Shown: positions 9,956 through 18,760 of the stretch, piece by piece
Layout of the letters: every line of letters begins with the position of its first letter
Position numbering within the stretch: position 1 is the stretch's first letter
NCBI RefSeq assembly: GCF_963676275.1
Contig: NZ_OY781091.1
Coordinates: forward strand, 124,001 to 188,000
Source of the DNA: an uncultured Cohaesibacter sp.
GTDB lineage: Bacteria; Pseudomonadota; Alphaproteobacteria; Rhizobiales; Cohaesibacteraceae
Direction of reading: 5' to 3'
DNA length: 64,000 bases
Program-made: the position numbers and the translations under genes
The notes under the pieces: model-generated
The model's input: only the letters and a program-made list of their open reading frames with translations
The model's database searches: none
What the model was told of the DNA's origin: nothing

Positions 9956-11413
9956 ATGCCGTCAATCCGCAGAGAGATCCGTTTCTGGCTCAATGACGAA
10001 CTGATCACGCTTGATGATTGTTCGCCAACCCGGACGCTGCTCGACTTTTTGCGCCTCGACAAGCGTTTGACCGGCACCAAGGAAGGCTGCGCAGAAGGCG
10101 ATTGCGGCGCATGCACCATTCTCGTGGGGCGGCTTTTTCAAGGCACTCTCATGTATGAAGCCGTTAATGCCTGCATTCGCTTTCTGCCCAGCTTTGACGG
10201 CTGCCACATCGTTACCATCGAGGGCCTGAGCAATGAAGGCGGCGGGCTGCATCCGGTGCAGCAGGCGATGCTGGATCACCATGGCAGCCAGTGCGGCTTC
10301 TGCACGCCGGGCATTGTCATGTCGCTTTATGCGCTCTGGATGCGCCATCCCGAACCCGACCGCACTCAGATAGAAGAGGCCTTGCAGGGCAATCTCTGCC
10401 GCTGCACCGGTTATGCCCCCATCATCCGGGCGGCGGTCGCCATTTCCGATTATGGCACGCCGCTCAATGACTGGCTTGAGCAGCAAAGAAAGACCAATTT
10501 CAAGCGCCTTATCGATTTGCAGGATGGCGCAAGGGTGGTCTTGGAAGCCGACGGCAAGCGCGCAATTCTGCCCGCCAATCTGGATGATTTCTCCCATGTC
10601 CGTCTCGATGAGCCCAATGCCACCATCGTGGCTGGCAGCACCGATGTCGGGATATGGGTGACCAAGCAGATGAAAGAGCTTGAAGTGCTGATTTTCATCA
10701 ATCATCTGGAAGACATGAAGGCGGTCATCTGCTCGCAATCGCATATCACCATTGGCGCGGGCGTCACCTATAGCGAGATAAAACAGGCCATCAGCGGCTA
10801 CTTTCCGCATCTTGATCACTTCTGGGGCCGGATTGCCGGTCAGCAGATCCGCAATGTCGGCACCATTGGCGGCAACATCGCCAATGGCTCCCCCATCGGA
10901 GACATGCCGCCGGTGTTGATCGCCTTGGGCGCCGATCTGGTTTTGCGCAAGAGCTGGGAGCAGCGCATCATCCGGCTTGAAGATTTTTTCATTGATTATG
11001 GCAAGCAGGATCGCTGGGAAGGGGATTTTGTCGAAGCCATCCGCATTCCCATCGCACCAGCCGACAGCCTGAATGCGGTCTACAAGATTTCAAAGCGGCG
11101 GGATGAAGATATCTCCACCGTTTGCGTCGCCTTTCACATGGTGATCCGGGACGGCAGGATTGCCCGTGTGCGGGTCGCCTTTGGCGGTATGGCGGCTATC
11201 CCCAAGCGGGCCACGGAAGCGGAGCGGTTCCTCAAGGGCGGCGCCTTCAGCCTTGAAAGGATGCGCGCTGCGGCTGAGCGGCTGCCTCTCGATTTCACCC
11301 CCATCAGCGACATGCGCGCAAGCGCCGACTATCGCATGCGGGTTTCAAAAAATCTGTTCGAGCAATTCTGGCATGACAAGCAGCACGCCATCCCTGCGGA
11401 GACCACTGAATGA
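9956..11413 (+). CDS. xdhA: Xanthine dehydrogenase small subunit (2Fe-2S and FAD)
   Basis: Carries electrons from the molybdenum subunit to NAD during oxidation of hypoxanthine/xanthine to urate. It is 485 residues. The start at 9956 is chosen for the GGAGG nine bases upstream; a start at 9911 would add 15 unrelated residues. The N-terminal ferredoxin domain holds EGCAEGDCGACTIL. The second [2Fe-2S] domain holds GSQCGFCTPGIVMSLYALW and NLCRCTGYAPIIRAA. The FAD domain holds IVAGSTDVGIWVTKQ and VGTIGGNIANGSPIGDMPP, and a CO-dehydrogenase flavoprotein C-terminal domain follows. Its stop overlaps the xdhB start by four bases (ATGA), indicating translational coupling. Confidence 0.96.
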   Translation: MPSIRREIRFWLNDELITLDDCSPTRTLLDFLRLDKRLTGTKEGCAEGDCGACTILVGRLFQGTLMYEAVNACIRFLPSFDGCHIVTIEGLSNEGGGLHPVQQAMLDHHGSQCGFCTPGIVMSLYALWMRHPEPDRTQIEEALQGNLCRCTGYAPIIRAAVAISDYGTPLNDWLEQQRKTNFKRLIDLQDGARVVLEADGKRAILPANLDDFSHVRLDEPNATIVAGSTDVGIWVTKQMKELEVLIFINHLEDMKAVICSQSHITIGAGVTYSEIKQAISGYFPHLDHFWGRIAGQQIRNVGTIGGNIANGSPIGDMPPVLIALGADLVLRKSWEQRIIRLEDFFIDYGKQDRWEGDFVEAIRIPIAPADSLNAVYKISKRRDEDISTVCVAFHMVIRDGRIARVRVAFGGMAAIPKRATEAERFLKGGAFSLERMRAAAERLPLDFTPISDMRASADYRMRVSKNLFEQFWHDKQHAIPAETTE

Positions 11414-13770
11414 AGCAGGATATCAATGAAAGGGAGCTTATAGATGGGGCGGTCCATCTGGATCGCCAGCATGAATCAGCACACAAGCATGTCACGGGCA
11501 AGGCGGATTTCACCGATGACGAGCGCGAACCGATCGGCACGCTGCATGCTTGTCTCGGCCTCAGCGAAAAGGCCCATGCCCGGATCATCGACATGGATCT
11601 GTCCGCCTGCCTCGTCATGGAGGGTGTGGTCGGTGTGTTGACGTCCAAGGATATCGTTGCGCCCGGCCATAATGACATCAGCGCCAACCATCTCGACGAC
11701 GAACCGGTCTTCCCACAAGGGGAAGTGCAGTTTCTCGGCCAGCCGCTGTTTGCCGTGGTTGCCAAGACGCGGGAGCAGGCACGCAAGGCGGTGAAAGCCG
11801 CCAGGATCGCCTATGATCCCCTGACCGCGCAGATCGATGCGTTTGAGGCGATGGAGGCGGGATATCCCTATGTGGCCAAACCTCTGACGCTGGAGCGTGG
11901 CGATGTGACGGAGGGGTTTGCCAAGGCTCCCAACCGCATCAGGGGCCAGATCCGGATCGGCGGGCAGGATCACATGTATCTGGAAGGCCAGATTGCCTTT
12001 GCTATTCCCGGCGAAGACGATGATATGCTGATCCGCACCTCGACCCAGCATCCCAGCGAAGCCCAGCATATGGTGTCTCAGGTGCTCGGCATCCCGTCCC
12101 ATGCGGTTACCGTACAGGTGCGGCGGCTTGGGGGCGGTTTCGGCGGCAAGGAATCCCAGATGAGCCTCTTCTGCGCCGTGGCCGCATTGGGCGCGCGCAA
12201 ATTCGGCGCTCCGGTGAAGATCCGCCCCGACCGAGATGACGACATGATGGCGACCGGTAAACGCCATGATTTCGTGGTCGATTACAAGGTCGGCTTTGAT
12301 GACGAGGGGGCTATTGTCGCGGTGGAAAGCGATTTTGTGGCCCGCTGCGGCTTTGCTGCCGATCTGTCCGGCGCGGTGACGGATCGGGCGCTGTTCCATG
12401 CCGACAATGCCTATTTCTATCCCAATGTGCTGCTGCGTTCCCATCCGATGAAGACCAATACGGTGTCCAACACGGCCTTTCGCGGATTTGGCGGGCCGCA
12501 GGGAGTGGTCGTTGCCGAGCGGATGATCGAGGAAATCGCCTTTTCGCTGGGCAAGGATCCTCTGGAGGTGCGCAAGGCCAATTTCTATGGTGAGCCGGGG
12601 CGCGACATCACCCCCTATCATCAGCAGGTGGAAGACAATATCCTACCGCGCCTGATCGCGGAAATGGAAATGAAGGCCGATTATCAGGCCCGTCGCGCGG
12701 CCATTCTGGCCTTCAATGAGAAGGCCAACCGTTACGGCGGGCTTGAGCGGAAGGGGCTGGCGCTGACACCCGTCAAATTCGGTATTTCCTTCACCGCCAC
12801 CCATTTCAATCAGGCAGGAAGCCTCATCCATATCTATTCCGATGGCTCTATCCAGCTCAATCATGGCGGCACGGAAATGGGCCAGGGCCTCAACACCAAG
12901 GTGGCCCAGATCGTAGCCGATGCCTTGTCGGTTGATATTGACCGGATCAAGATCACGCGGACGGCGACCGACAAGGTGCCCAACACCTCTGCAACGGCGG
13001 CTTCCTCAGGCTCGGACCTTAATGGCATGGCGGCGCTCGACGCGGCCAACCAGCTCAAGGGGCGGCTTATCGCCTTCATCTGCGAGAAGTGGGGCGTGAG
13101 GCAAGAGTCCATTCGCTTCCTGCCCAATCGGGTGCAGATTGGTGAAGAATTGCTTTCCTTTGATGAGCTGATCAAACAGGCCTATCTGGCGCGTGTGCAT
13201 CTTTCGGCAGCAGGCTTCTACAAGACCCCCAAGATCCATTGGGATCGGGACAAGGGCAAGGGGCGCCCCTTCTTCTATTTTGCCTATGGCGCGGCGGTTT
13301 CGGAAGTTACCGTCAACCGGTTGACGGGCGAATATGTGATCGAGAGGACCGATATCCTGCATGATGTTGGCAAGTCGCTCAATCCGGTGCTTGATCGCGG
13401 TCAGGTTGAGGGGGCCTTCGTGCAGGGCATGGGCTGGTTGACCACCGAGGAGCTCTGGTGGGATGGCGAGGGGCGGCTTAAAACCCACGCCCCCTCGACC
13501 TACAAGATACCGCTGGCCAGCGATATTCCGCGCATTTTCAATGTCGAACTGGCGCAATGGTCCGAGAATGCCGAACGCACGATCAAGCGCTCCAAGGCCG
13601 TCGGCGAGCCGCCCTTCATGCTGGCGGTCTCCGTGCTGGAAGCCCTCTCCATGGCTGTGGCCAGCGTGGCGGATTACAAAATCTGCCCAAGGCTCGAAAC
13701 GCCCGCCACGCCGGAGCGCGTGCTGATGGCCATCGAGGCGCTTCTGTCCAATGGAGCAAAAGATGGCTGA
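11410..13770 (+). CDS. xdhB: Xanthine dehydrogenase molybdopterin-binding subunit
   Basis: Catalytic subunit that hydroxylates hypoxanthine and xanthine, 786 residues, full length. It shows the aldehyde oxidase/xanthine dehydrogenase hammerhead domain in the first 140 residues. Molybdopterin-domain signatures follow: VRRLGGGFGGKESQ, NTAFRGFGGPQGVVVAE, HGGTEMGQGLNTK and, near the C terminus, KAVGEPPFMLAVSVLEAL. The last includes the catalytic glutamate of the GEPP motif. It is coupled to xdhA by an ATGA overlap and overlaps the start of xdhC, so the three form one transcriptional unit. Confidence 0.96.
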   Translation: MKQDINERELIDGAVHLDRQHESAHKHVTGKADFTDDEREPIGTLHACLGLSEKAHARIIDMDLSACLVMEGVVGVLTSKDIVAPGHNDISANHLDDEPVFPQGEVQFLGQPLFAVVAKTREQARKAVKAARIAYDPLTAQIDAFEAMEAGYPYVAKPLTLERGDVTEGFAKAPNRIRGQIRIGGQDHMYLEGQIAFAIPGEDDDMLIRTSTQHPSEAQHMVSQVLGIPSHAVTVQVRRLGGGFGGKESQMSLFCAVAALGARKFGAPVKIRPDRDDDMMATGKRHDFVVDYKVGFDDEGAIVAVESDFVARCGFAADLSGAVTDRALFHADNAYFYPNVLLRSHPMKTNTVSNTAFRGFGGPQGVVVAERMIEEIAFSLGKDPLEVRKANFYGEPGRDITPYHQQVEDNILPRLIAEMEMKADYQARRAAILAFNEKANRYGGLERKGLALTPVKFGISFTATHFNQAGSLIHIYSDGSIQLNHGGTEMGQGLNTKVAQIVADALSVDIDRIKITRTATDKVPNTSATAASSGSDLNGMAALDAANQLKGRLIAFICEKWGVRQESIRFLPNRVQIGEELLSFDELIKQAYLARVHLSAAGFYKTPKIHWDRDKGKGRPFFYFAYGAAVSEVTVNRLTGEYVIERTDILHDVGKSLNPVLDRGQVEGAFVQGMGWLTTEELWWDGEGRLKTHAPSTYKIPLASDIPRIFNVELAQWSENAERTIKRSKAVGEPPFMLAVSVLEALSMAVASVADYKICPRLETPATPERVLMAIEALLSNGAKDG

Positions 13771-14605
13771 GGCGCTCGAGCATTTTCTGCTGAAAGCATG
13801 TTCGGTCGTCAAGATCACTCTTTGTGAGGTCAGGGGCTCTTCGCCGCGCGAGGCGGGTGCTGCGCTCTTTGTTTCCGGGGAAGGGCTCTATGGCACCATC
13901 GGTGGCGGGCAACTGGAATATATCGCCATCGATGAGGCCCGCCGCATGCTGTCCCGTGGCGAAGTTGAAAAGCAAATGGCCGTGCCTCTGGGCCCTGAAA
14001 TCGGCCAATGCTGCGGCGGCGCAGTCAAATTGTCTTTTTGCCTGCTGGATGAGACCCGCAAGAGGCAGGAGATTGCCCACGAACAGGACTATCGGCAGAG
14101 TCTGCCCCATATCTATATATTCGGGGCCGGTCATGTCGGGCGGGCATTGGCCAGAGCGCTCTATCCGCTGCCGGTGCGCCCCATTCTGGTGGACAGTCGC
14201 GCCGGAGAACTTGCCCTTGCCGATGTCCCGGTCGAACAGCATTTGACAGCGCTGCCCGAGGCGCTTGTCCGCAAGGCTCCCCCGGCCAGCATCTTCCTTA
14301 TTCTTACCCACGATCACGCCCTCGATTTCCTGCTGGCACAAGAGGCGCTTAGCCGCACGGACGCAAGCTATGTCGGCATGATCGGTTCGAAGAGCAAAAG
14401 AGCGACCTTCAGCCATTGGCTCAAGCGGCAAGGCCCGGCAGCGGCCAGAGACCGGCTTGACCGGCTGGTCTGTCCCATCGGAGCGCGGCAAGGCCTGCGC
14501 GACAAGCGGCCAGAAGTCATCGCAGCGATGGTGGCTGCCGAATTGCTAACGCTGCTGCTGATGCCGCAAGGTACCGGGCAGAGCCATGAGCAAATGGCGA
14601 AATAG
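13763..14605 (+). CDS. xdhC: XdhC molybdenum cofactor insertion/sulfuration factor
   Basis: XdhC binds molybdenum cofactor and hands the sulfurated form to XdhB; it is not part of the final enzyme. It is 280 residues from ATG 13763, which has GGAG six bases before it inside the end of xdhB; an ATG at 13751 is the alternative. Seen: the XdhC/CoxI N-terminal part with SSPREAGAALFVSGEGLYG, GTIGGGQLEYIAIDEAR and GPEIGQCCGGAVKLSF, then a Rossmann C-terminal part with YIFGAGHVGRALARAL and YVGMIGSKSKRATFSHWL. The eight-base overlap with xdhB supports coupled translation. Confidence 0.93.
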   Translation: MAEALEHFLLKACSVVKITLCEVRGSSPREAGAALFVSGEGLYGTIGGGQLEYIAIDEARRMLSRGEVEKQMAVPLGPEIGQCCGGAVKLSFCLLDETRKRQEIAHEQDYRQSLPHIYIFGAGHVGRALARALYPLPVRPILVDSRAGELALADVPVEQHLTALPEALVRKAPPASIFLILTHDHALDFLLAQEALSRTDASYVGMIGSKSKRATFSHWLKRQGPAAARDRLDRLVCPIGARQGLRDKRPEVIAAMVAAELLTLLLMPQGTGQSHEQMAK

Positions 14606-14626
14606 GCCATCGCTCATCAATCAAGG

Positions 14627-14662
14627 AAAAAGCCCGCCGATCATGGGAACGGCGGGCTTTTT
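14627..14662. terminator. Bidirectional terminator between xdhC and purine permease
   Basis: AGCCCGCCG / CGGCGGGCT stem with a 10-base loop, A tract on the left and T tract on the right. It serves the convergent xdhC and permease genes. Confidence 0.92.
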
Positions 14663-14688
14663 GATGTTTTGTCTTTGTGCCTTTGCGA

Positions 14689-16119
14689 TCACTCGCCCGG
14701 CTGGATTTCCCGATTGTGACCGGCCATACCACCGGACACTTCCTCGGTGGATTCAGCGGCAAGTTCTTCCGGCAGGATCAGGTTGAGCAATACGGCCAGC
14801 AATGCAGATGGCAACAGGCCGGAGGTCAGCAGCACCTTCAGCGTACCGGGAACATATTGCAGGGCGCTTGGCTCCAGCTGCAGGCCCAGACCGACAGACA
14901 GGGAGATGGCGAAGATCACCATATTGCGACGGTTCCAGTTGACATCAGCCAGCATCGAGATGCCAGAGGCAACGACCATGCCGAACATGACCACCACGCC
15001 ACCGCCGAGCACTTCGATCGGGATGGTGCGGATGAGGCTGCCCACTTTCGGGACAAGGCCGCAGATGATCAGGAAGATCGCGCCATAGGTCACCACATGG
15101 CGGCTCATCACGCCGGTGATGGCAACCAGTCCCACATTCTGTGAGAAGGAGGTGTTTGGCAGGGCGCCAAAGACACCGGCGACCGCCGTTCCAAGACCAT
15201 CGGCATAGGTTGCGCCTGCTATTTCCTTGTCGGTTGCCTCGCGGCCAGCGCCACCCTTGGTGATGCCAGAGACGTCACCCACGGTTTCGATGGCAGACAC
15301 AACGGCCATCAGACAGAAGCCGATGATGGCGGCGAAGGACATTTCGAAGCCATATTTGAATGGCATCGGCAGGGCGAAAACCGCAGCATTGTTCCACGAA
15401 CCGGCAATTGATGTCAGGGACAGCTTGCCGATGACAATGGCGAAGATATAGCCGGCGATCAGGCCCAGCAGCACGGCGGAAATCGCCCACATGCCACGGG
15501 CATAGAATTTGAGGCCAAGCGTGACAAGGATCACCACGCCAGCGCAGGCCCAACTGGCCAGCGTACCAAATTCCGGTTTGCCCACCATATGCGCACCACC
15601 GGCCGAATATTGGATGCCGACCTTGATCAGCGCCAGACCGATCATCATCACCACAAGGCCGGTGACCAGCGGCGGCAGGGCAAAGCGGATCTTGCCGATG
15701 AACAGGCCGAGGAAGGCATGGAACAGGCCGCCGATGAAAATGCCGGTATAAAGCGCCGCCATGCCATCAATGCCCTTGCCCGCCACCAGCGGTATCATCA
15801 CCGGCAGAAAGGCGAAGCTGGTGCCCTGCACCACCGGCAGCGCAGCGCCCACAGGGCCGAGCGTGATGGTCTGGAGCAAGGTTGCGACACCGGCAATCAG
15901 CATCGACATCTGGATCATGTAAAGCAGTTCGGGAAAGGCCGGACTGTTGGAGCCGAAGCCGAAGCCCGCAGCCCCTGCGACAATGATCGCAGGCGTCACG
16001 TTGGCGATAAACATCGCCAGAACATGCTGGATGCCCAAGGGAATGGCCTTGAGCAAGGGTGGCGTGTAATTTGTATCCCGGAGCTGCTCCGGAGTACCGA
16101 TTGTATTATTCTGCATCAT
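14689..16119 (-). CDS. NCS2 (uracil-xanthine) family purine permease
   Basis: Imports a nucleobase, most likely xanthine or urate given its neighbours. It is 476 residues from ATG 16119 (preceded by GAGGGG); a TTG at 16131 is less likely and ATG 16116 is possible. About 14 hydrophobic segments are visible, such as LKAIPLGIQHVLAMFIANVT and VTGLVVMMIGLALIKVG. It has the NAT/NCS2 signature SFSQNVGLVAITGVMSRHV, in which QN and the following Gly/Thr line the substrate site. It closely resembles XanP/PucJ/UraA-type transporters. It is transcribed toward xdhC and lies just downstream of allA and puuE-uraD on the same strand, so co-expression with them is plausible. Confidence 0.9.
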   Translation of the reverse strand: MMQNNTIGTPEQLRDTNYTPPLLKAIPLGIQHVLAMFIANVTPAIIVAGAAGFGFGSNSPAFPELLYMIQMSMLIAGVATLLQTITLGPVGAALPVVQGTSFAFLPVMIPLVAGKGIDGMAALYTGIFIGGLFHAFLGLFIGKIRFALPPLVTGLVVMMIGLALIKVGIQYSAGGAHMVGKPEFGTLASWACAGVVILVTLGLKFYARGMWAISAVLLGLIAGYIFAIVIGKLSLTSIAGSWNNAAVFALPMPFKYGFEMSFAAIIGFCLMAVVSAIETVGDVSGITKGGAGREATDKEIAGATYADGLGTAVAGVFGALPNTSFSQNVGLVAITGVMSRHVVTYGAIFLIICGLVPKVGSLIRTIPIEVLGGGVVVMFGMVVASGISMLADVNWNRRNMVIFAISLSVGLGLQLEPSALQYVPGTLKVLLTSGLLPSALLAVLLNLILPEELAAESTEEVSGGMAGHNREIQPGE

Positions 16120-16165
16120 GTTACCCCTCAACGGATGTTGTCTTTCCTCCGGTGACTTCTTGTCT

Positions 16166-16705
16166 TTATTTTTCGGATTGCTTTTGCTTTTTGTTTGTTG
16201 GATTTGCGATCACCCAATAGGGTGCCTCAAACCGGTATTCTTCAAGATTGTTGGCCTCACCGATCCGGTCCACGACGGCGAACAGCCCCGGAGCCTTCAG
16301 CGGTGTCAGCACCCCATGCCAGACATTGCGATGAAAATTGATGCCCTGCCCGGGCTTGGTTTCAAAGGCCAGCGGCTTGCCGGGCCTGCCGCCCTCATCG
16401 GGCGCAACAATCACCAGAAAGCCATGCATGCTCATGGGCAGAAAGGCCTGCGAGCCGAGCGGATGGCGCTCGACCAGCTCAAGGCAATAGGGCAACTTGC
16501 GCGGCTCGGCATCAAATAGCGAAATGCCCGCCCGCCCGGCCTCGTCTCCGCTTGCGACAAAATCCAGCTCGGCCAGATCATGATAGCGCCCGCAAAAGCC
16601 CTGATTGATGATTTTGCTTGGAGCACCACTTGCTTCCAGAATATCACCAAAGGGTGCAAAAGCTTCTGCGCTCAGAGGGGCGATCATGATCTGATTGTCG
16701 CTCAT
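16166..16705 (-). CDS. allA: Ureidoglycolate lyase
   Basis: Splits ureidoglycolate into glyoxylate and urea, linking allantoin breakdown to urease and malate synthase in this window. It is 179 residues, slightly longer than the E. coli enzyme (160). Features include APLSAEAFAPFGDILEASG at the start, QAFLPMSMHGFLVIVAPDEG, and GQGINFHRNVWHGVLTPL, the cupin-like metal/active-site strand. The start overlaps the stop of the upstream puuE-uraD gene by four bases (ATGA), with GGAGGGG just before it, so it is translationally coupled. Confidence 0.93.
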   Translation of the reverse strand: MSDNQIMIAPLSAEAFAPFGDILEASGAPSKIINQGFCGRYHDLAELDFVASGDEAGRAGISLFDAEPRKLPYCLELVERHPLGSQAFLPMSMHGFLVIVAPDEGGRPGKPLAFETKPGQGINFHRNVWHGVLTPLKAPGLFAVVDRIGEANNLEEYRFEAPYWVIANPTNKKQKQSEK

Positions 16706-18141
16706 GAAGCCCCTCCGCCAAGAAGGGTGCTGATGCGGAAGAAGGCGATGCGTTCGACCTGTGCGCAGGCGGTAGCAAACTCGGTGTCGCTATCATTCTC
16801 GATGCGCTGGTTGAAGGCCGCGAGAATGGAGGCCTTGTCATGATCGCGCACGGCGATGATGAAAGGAAAGCCATGCTTGTCCATATAGGCCTTGTTGAGC
16901 GCCGTGAAGCTGGCCCTTTCTGCATCGGAAAGCACATCCAGCCCGGCGCTGGCCTGCTCGGCGCTGGAGGCTTCGGTTAGCGCTTTGGCTGCCGCCAGCT
17001 TGCCAGCGAGATCCGGATGGGCCTTCAGAACAGCGCGCTTTTCGTCCCGTGAAGAGGAGCGGAAGGCGCGACAGAGTGCACTATGCAGACCAATCGGGCT
17101 GTCATGCGCCGCGCCAAGTTCCAGCGCAAAGGCGCGTTCAGCGATAAAGGGGCTATGCTCGAAGGCGCTGCCATATAGGGAGACAAAGCGCTCCTTGTCC
17201 ATCCGGCTCGGGCGCTCGAAGCGGACTGGTGGATGCGTCTGCTGCCAATGGCGGGCAATGTCGATGCGGCGGGCAAACCAGACATCGCCCTTCGATTGGG
17301 CATATTCCATGAAGCGCTTCAATGCCATGACGCGGCCCGGACGTCCGACAAGGCGGCAATGCAGCCCGATATTCATCATTTTCGGCGCTCCCGCCTCGCC
17401 TTCTTCATAAAGACAGTCGAATGTGTCCTTGAGATAGGCAAAATACTGGTCGCCGGAGTTGAAGCCCTGCGCGGTGGCGAAGCGCATGTCGTTGCAGTCC
17501 AGCGTATAGGGGATCAGCAACTGGTCGCGCTCGCCCGCCTCTATCCAGTAGGGCAGGTCATCATCATAGATATCGGAGATATAATCAAAGATGCCGATTT
17601 CGCTGGCCAGCGCCACCGTATTGGCCGAGCAGCGCCCGGTGTACCAGCCTTGCGGCTTGGCCCCTGTCACCTCTTCATGCAGGCGGATGGCTTCCAGCAT
17701 GTCGGCCTTCTCGGCTTCAGGGGTGGCGTCCTTATATTCGATCCATTTGAGGCCGTGGCTGGCGATTTCCCAGTCTGCCTCAAGCATCGCTGCCACCTGT
17801 TCGGGGCTGCGCGCAAGGGCAGAGGCGACACCATAGACCGTCGCCGGAATGCCCAAGGAGGTGAACAGGCGATAAAGGCGCCAGAAACCGGCGCGCGCGC
17901 CATATTCATAGATGGATTCCATGTTCCAGTGGCGCTGGCCGGGCCATTGCGCTGCGCCGACAATCTCGGAGAGAAAGGCTTCAGAGGCGGCGTCGCCATG
18001 CAGGATGCAATTCTCGCCGCCCTCTTCATAATTGACCACAAATTGCACCGCAATCTTCGCGCCGCCCGGCCAGTTGGCTGCAGGCGGGTTGGGGCCGTAA
18101 CCGGCCATGTTTCGCAAATATCGCGTCCTGTTGCTTGTCAT
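16702..18141 (-). CDS. Bifunctional allantoinase PuuE / OHCU decarboxylase UraD
   Basis: A 479-residue fusion. Residues about 1-305 are a NodB-like polysaccharide-deacetylase-fold allantoinase (PuuE), with GENCILHGDAASEAFL, EYGARAGFWRLYRLF and DWEIASHGLKWIEY. Residues about 315-479 are 2-oxo-4-hydroxy-4-carboxy-5-ureidoimidazoline decarboxylase, with FEHSPFIAERAF (catalytic His/Glu region), KAHPDLAGKLAAAK, SSAEQASAGLDVL and KHGFPFIIAVR. The protein thus performs OHCU to (S)-allantoin and allantoin to allantoate. The two reactions follow each other, which explains the fusion. AAGGA precedes the ATG. The first gene of puuE-uraD / allA and perhaps the permease, it is divergent from hiuH. Confidence 0.92.
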   Translation of the reverse strand: MTSNRTRYLRNMAGYGPNPPAANWPGGAKIAVQFVVNYEEGGENCILHGDAASEAFLSEIVGAAQWPGQRHWNMESIYEYGARAGFWRLYRLFTSLGIPATVYGVASALARSPEQVAAMLEADWEIASHGLKWIEYKDATPEAEKADMLEAIRLHEEVTGAKPQGWYTGRCSANTVALASEIGIFDYISDIYDDDLPYWIEAGERDQLLIPYTLDCNDMRFATAQGFNSGDQYFAYLKDTFDCLYEEGEAGAPKMMNIGLHCRLVGRPGRVMALKRFMEYAQSKGDVWFARRIDIARHWQQTHPPVRFERPSRMDKERFVSLYGSAFEHSPFIAERAFALELGAAHDSPIGLHSALCRAFRSSSRDEKRAVLKAHPDLAGKLAAAKALTEASSAEQASAGLDVLSDAERASFTALNKAYMDKHGFPFIIAVRDHDKASILAAFNQRIENDSDTEFATACAQVERIAFFRISTLLGGGAS

Positions 18142-18369
18142 TTCGGTTCCTTGCGGCTCCCTGATTGTATTTCCTTCTATACCATTAAAATCTGATCACA
18201 TTTTCTTGAAATTCCGATAGGTATTTATTCATAATGAAGGAGTGTGTTGCAAATGAATGCTATTATGATGAAACTCCATATGCTTGTGCGCAAGGCAAGG
18301 ATGCAATCAGGGCTTCAGGACCGAGCAAAAGGTGTTTGATCGCTGGTGATAAAATCAAGGACGTGAGAA
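18142..18369. promoter_or_regulatory. Divergent promoter region puuE-uraD / hiuH
   Basis: A 228-base AT-rich spacer between divergent genes of the same pathway, presumably carrying both promoters. I found no clear palindrome or sigma-54 site. A short frame starting at 18234 has no family resemblance. Confidence 0.4.
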
Positions 18370-18723
18370 ATGGCTGGATATCTGACAACCCATATTCTGG
18401 ACACGGCGCGGGGCTGCCCTGCTGCTGGCATGGCCATCGAGCTTTATCGCCTTGATGGCGAGAGCCGCATTCTGATTGCCACGCAGATTACCAATGAAGA
18501 CGGGCGCACAGACGGGGCCATCCTGCCAAAAGAGGATTTCGCGCCGGGTATCTATGAGCTGGTCTTCTATGCGGGGGCCTATCTGGATCAGGACGAGCCC
18601 TTGCAGAAGGAGCCGCGCTTTCTCGATACCATTCCCATTCGCTTCGGCATGAGCGAGGCGAGCCATTATCATGTGCCTCTGCTGCTCTCTCCCTTCGGTT
18701 ATTCCACCTATCGGGGCAGTTGA
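18370..18723 (+). CDS. uraH: 5-hydroxyisourate hydrolase
   Basis: Hydrolyses 5-hydroxyisourate, the product of urate oxidation, to OHCU. It is 117 residues, the standard transthyretin-related length. It has the N-terminal THILDTARGCPAAGMAIELY with the active-site His, a central arginine region (YRLDGESR), and the exact C-terminal hallmark YRGS that separates these enzymes from true transthyretins. GTGAGA precedes the ATG. There is no signal peptide, so it is cytoplasmic. It feeds the divergent PuuE-UraD fusion and acts after PuuD. Confidence 0.97.
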   Translation: MAGYLTTHILDTARGCPAAGMAIELYRLDGESRILIATQITNEDGRTDGAILPKEDFAPGIYELVFYAGAYLDQDEPLQKEPRFLDTIPIRFGMSEASHYHVPLLLSPFGYSTYRGS

Positions 18724-18760
18724 TGGAGAAGGGCTGGGCCGTCTGAAAGTCTGATCGGCC

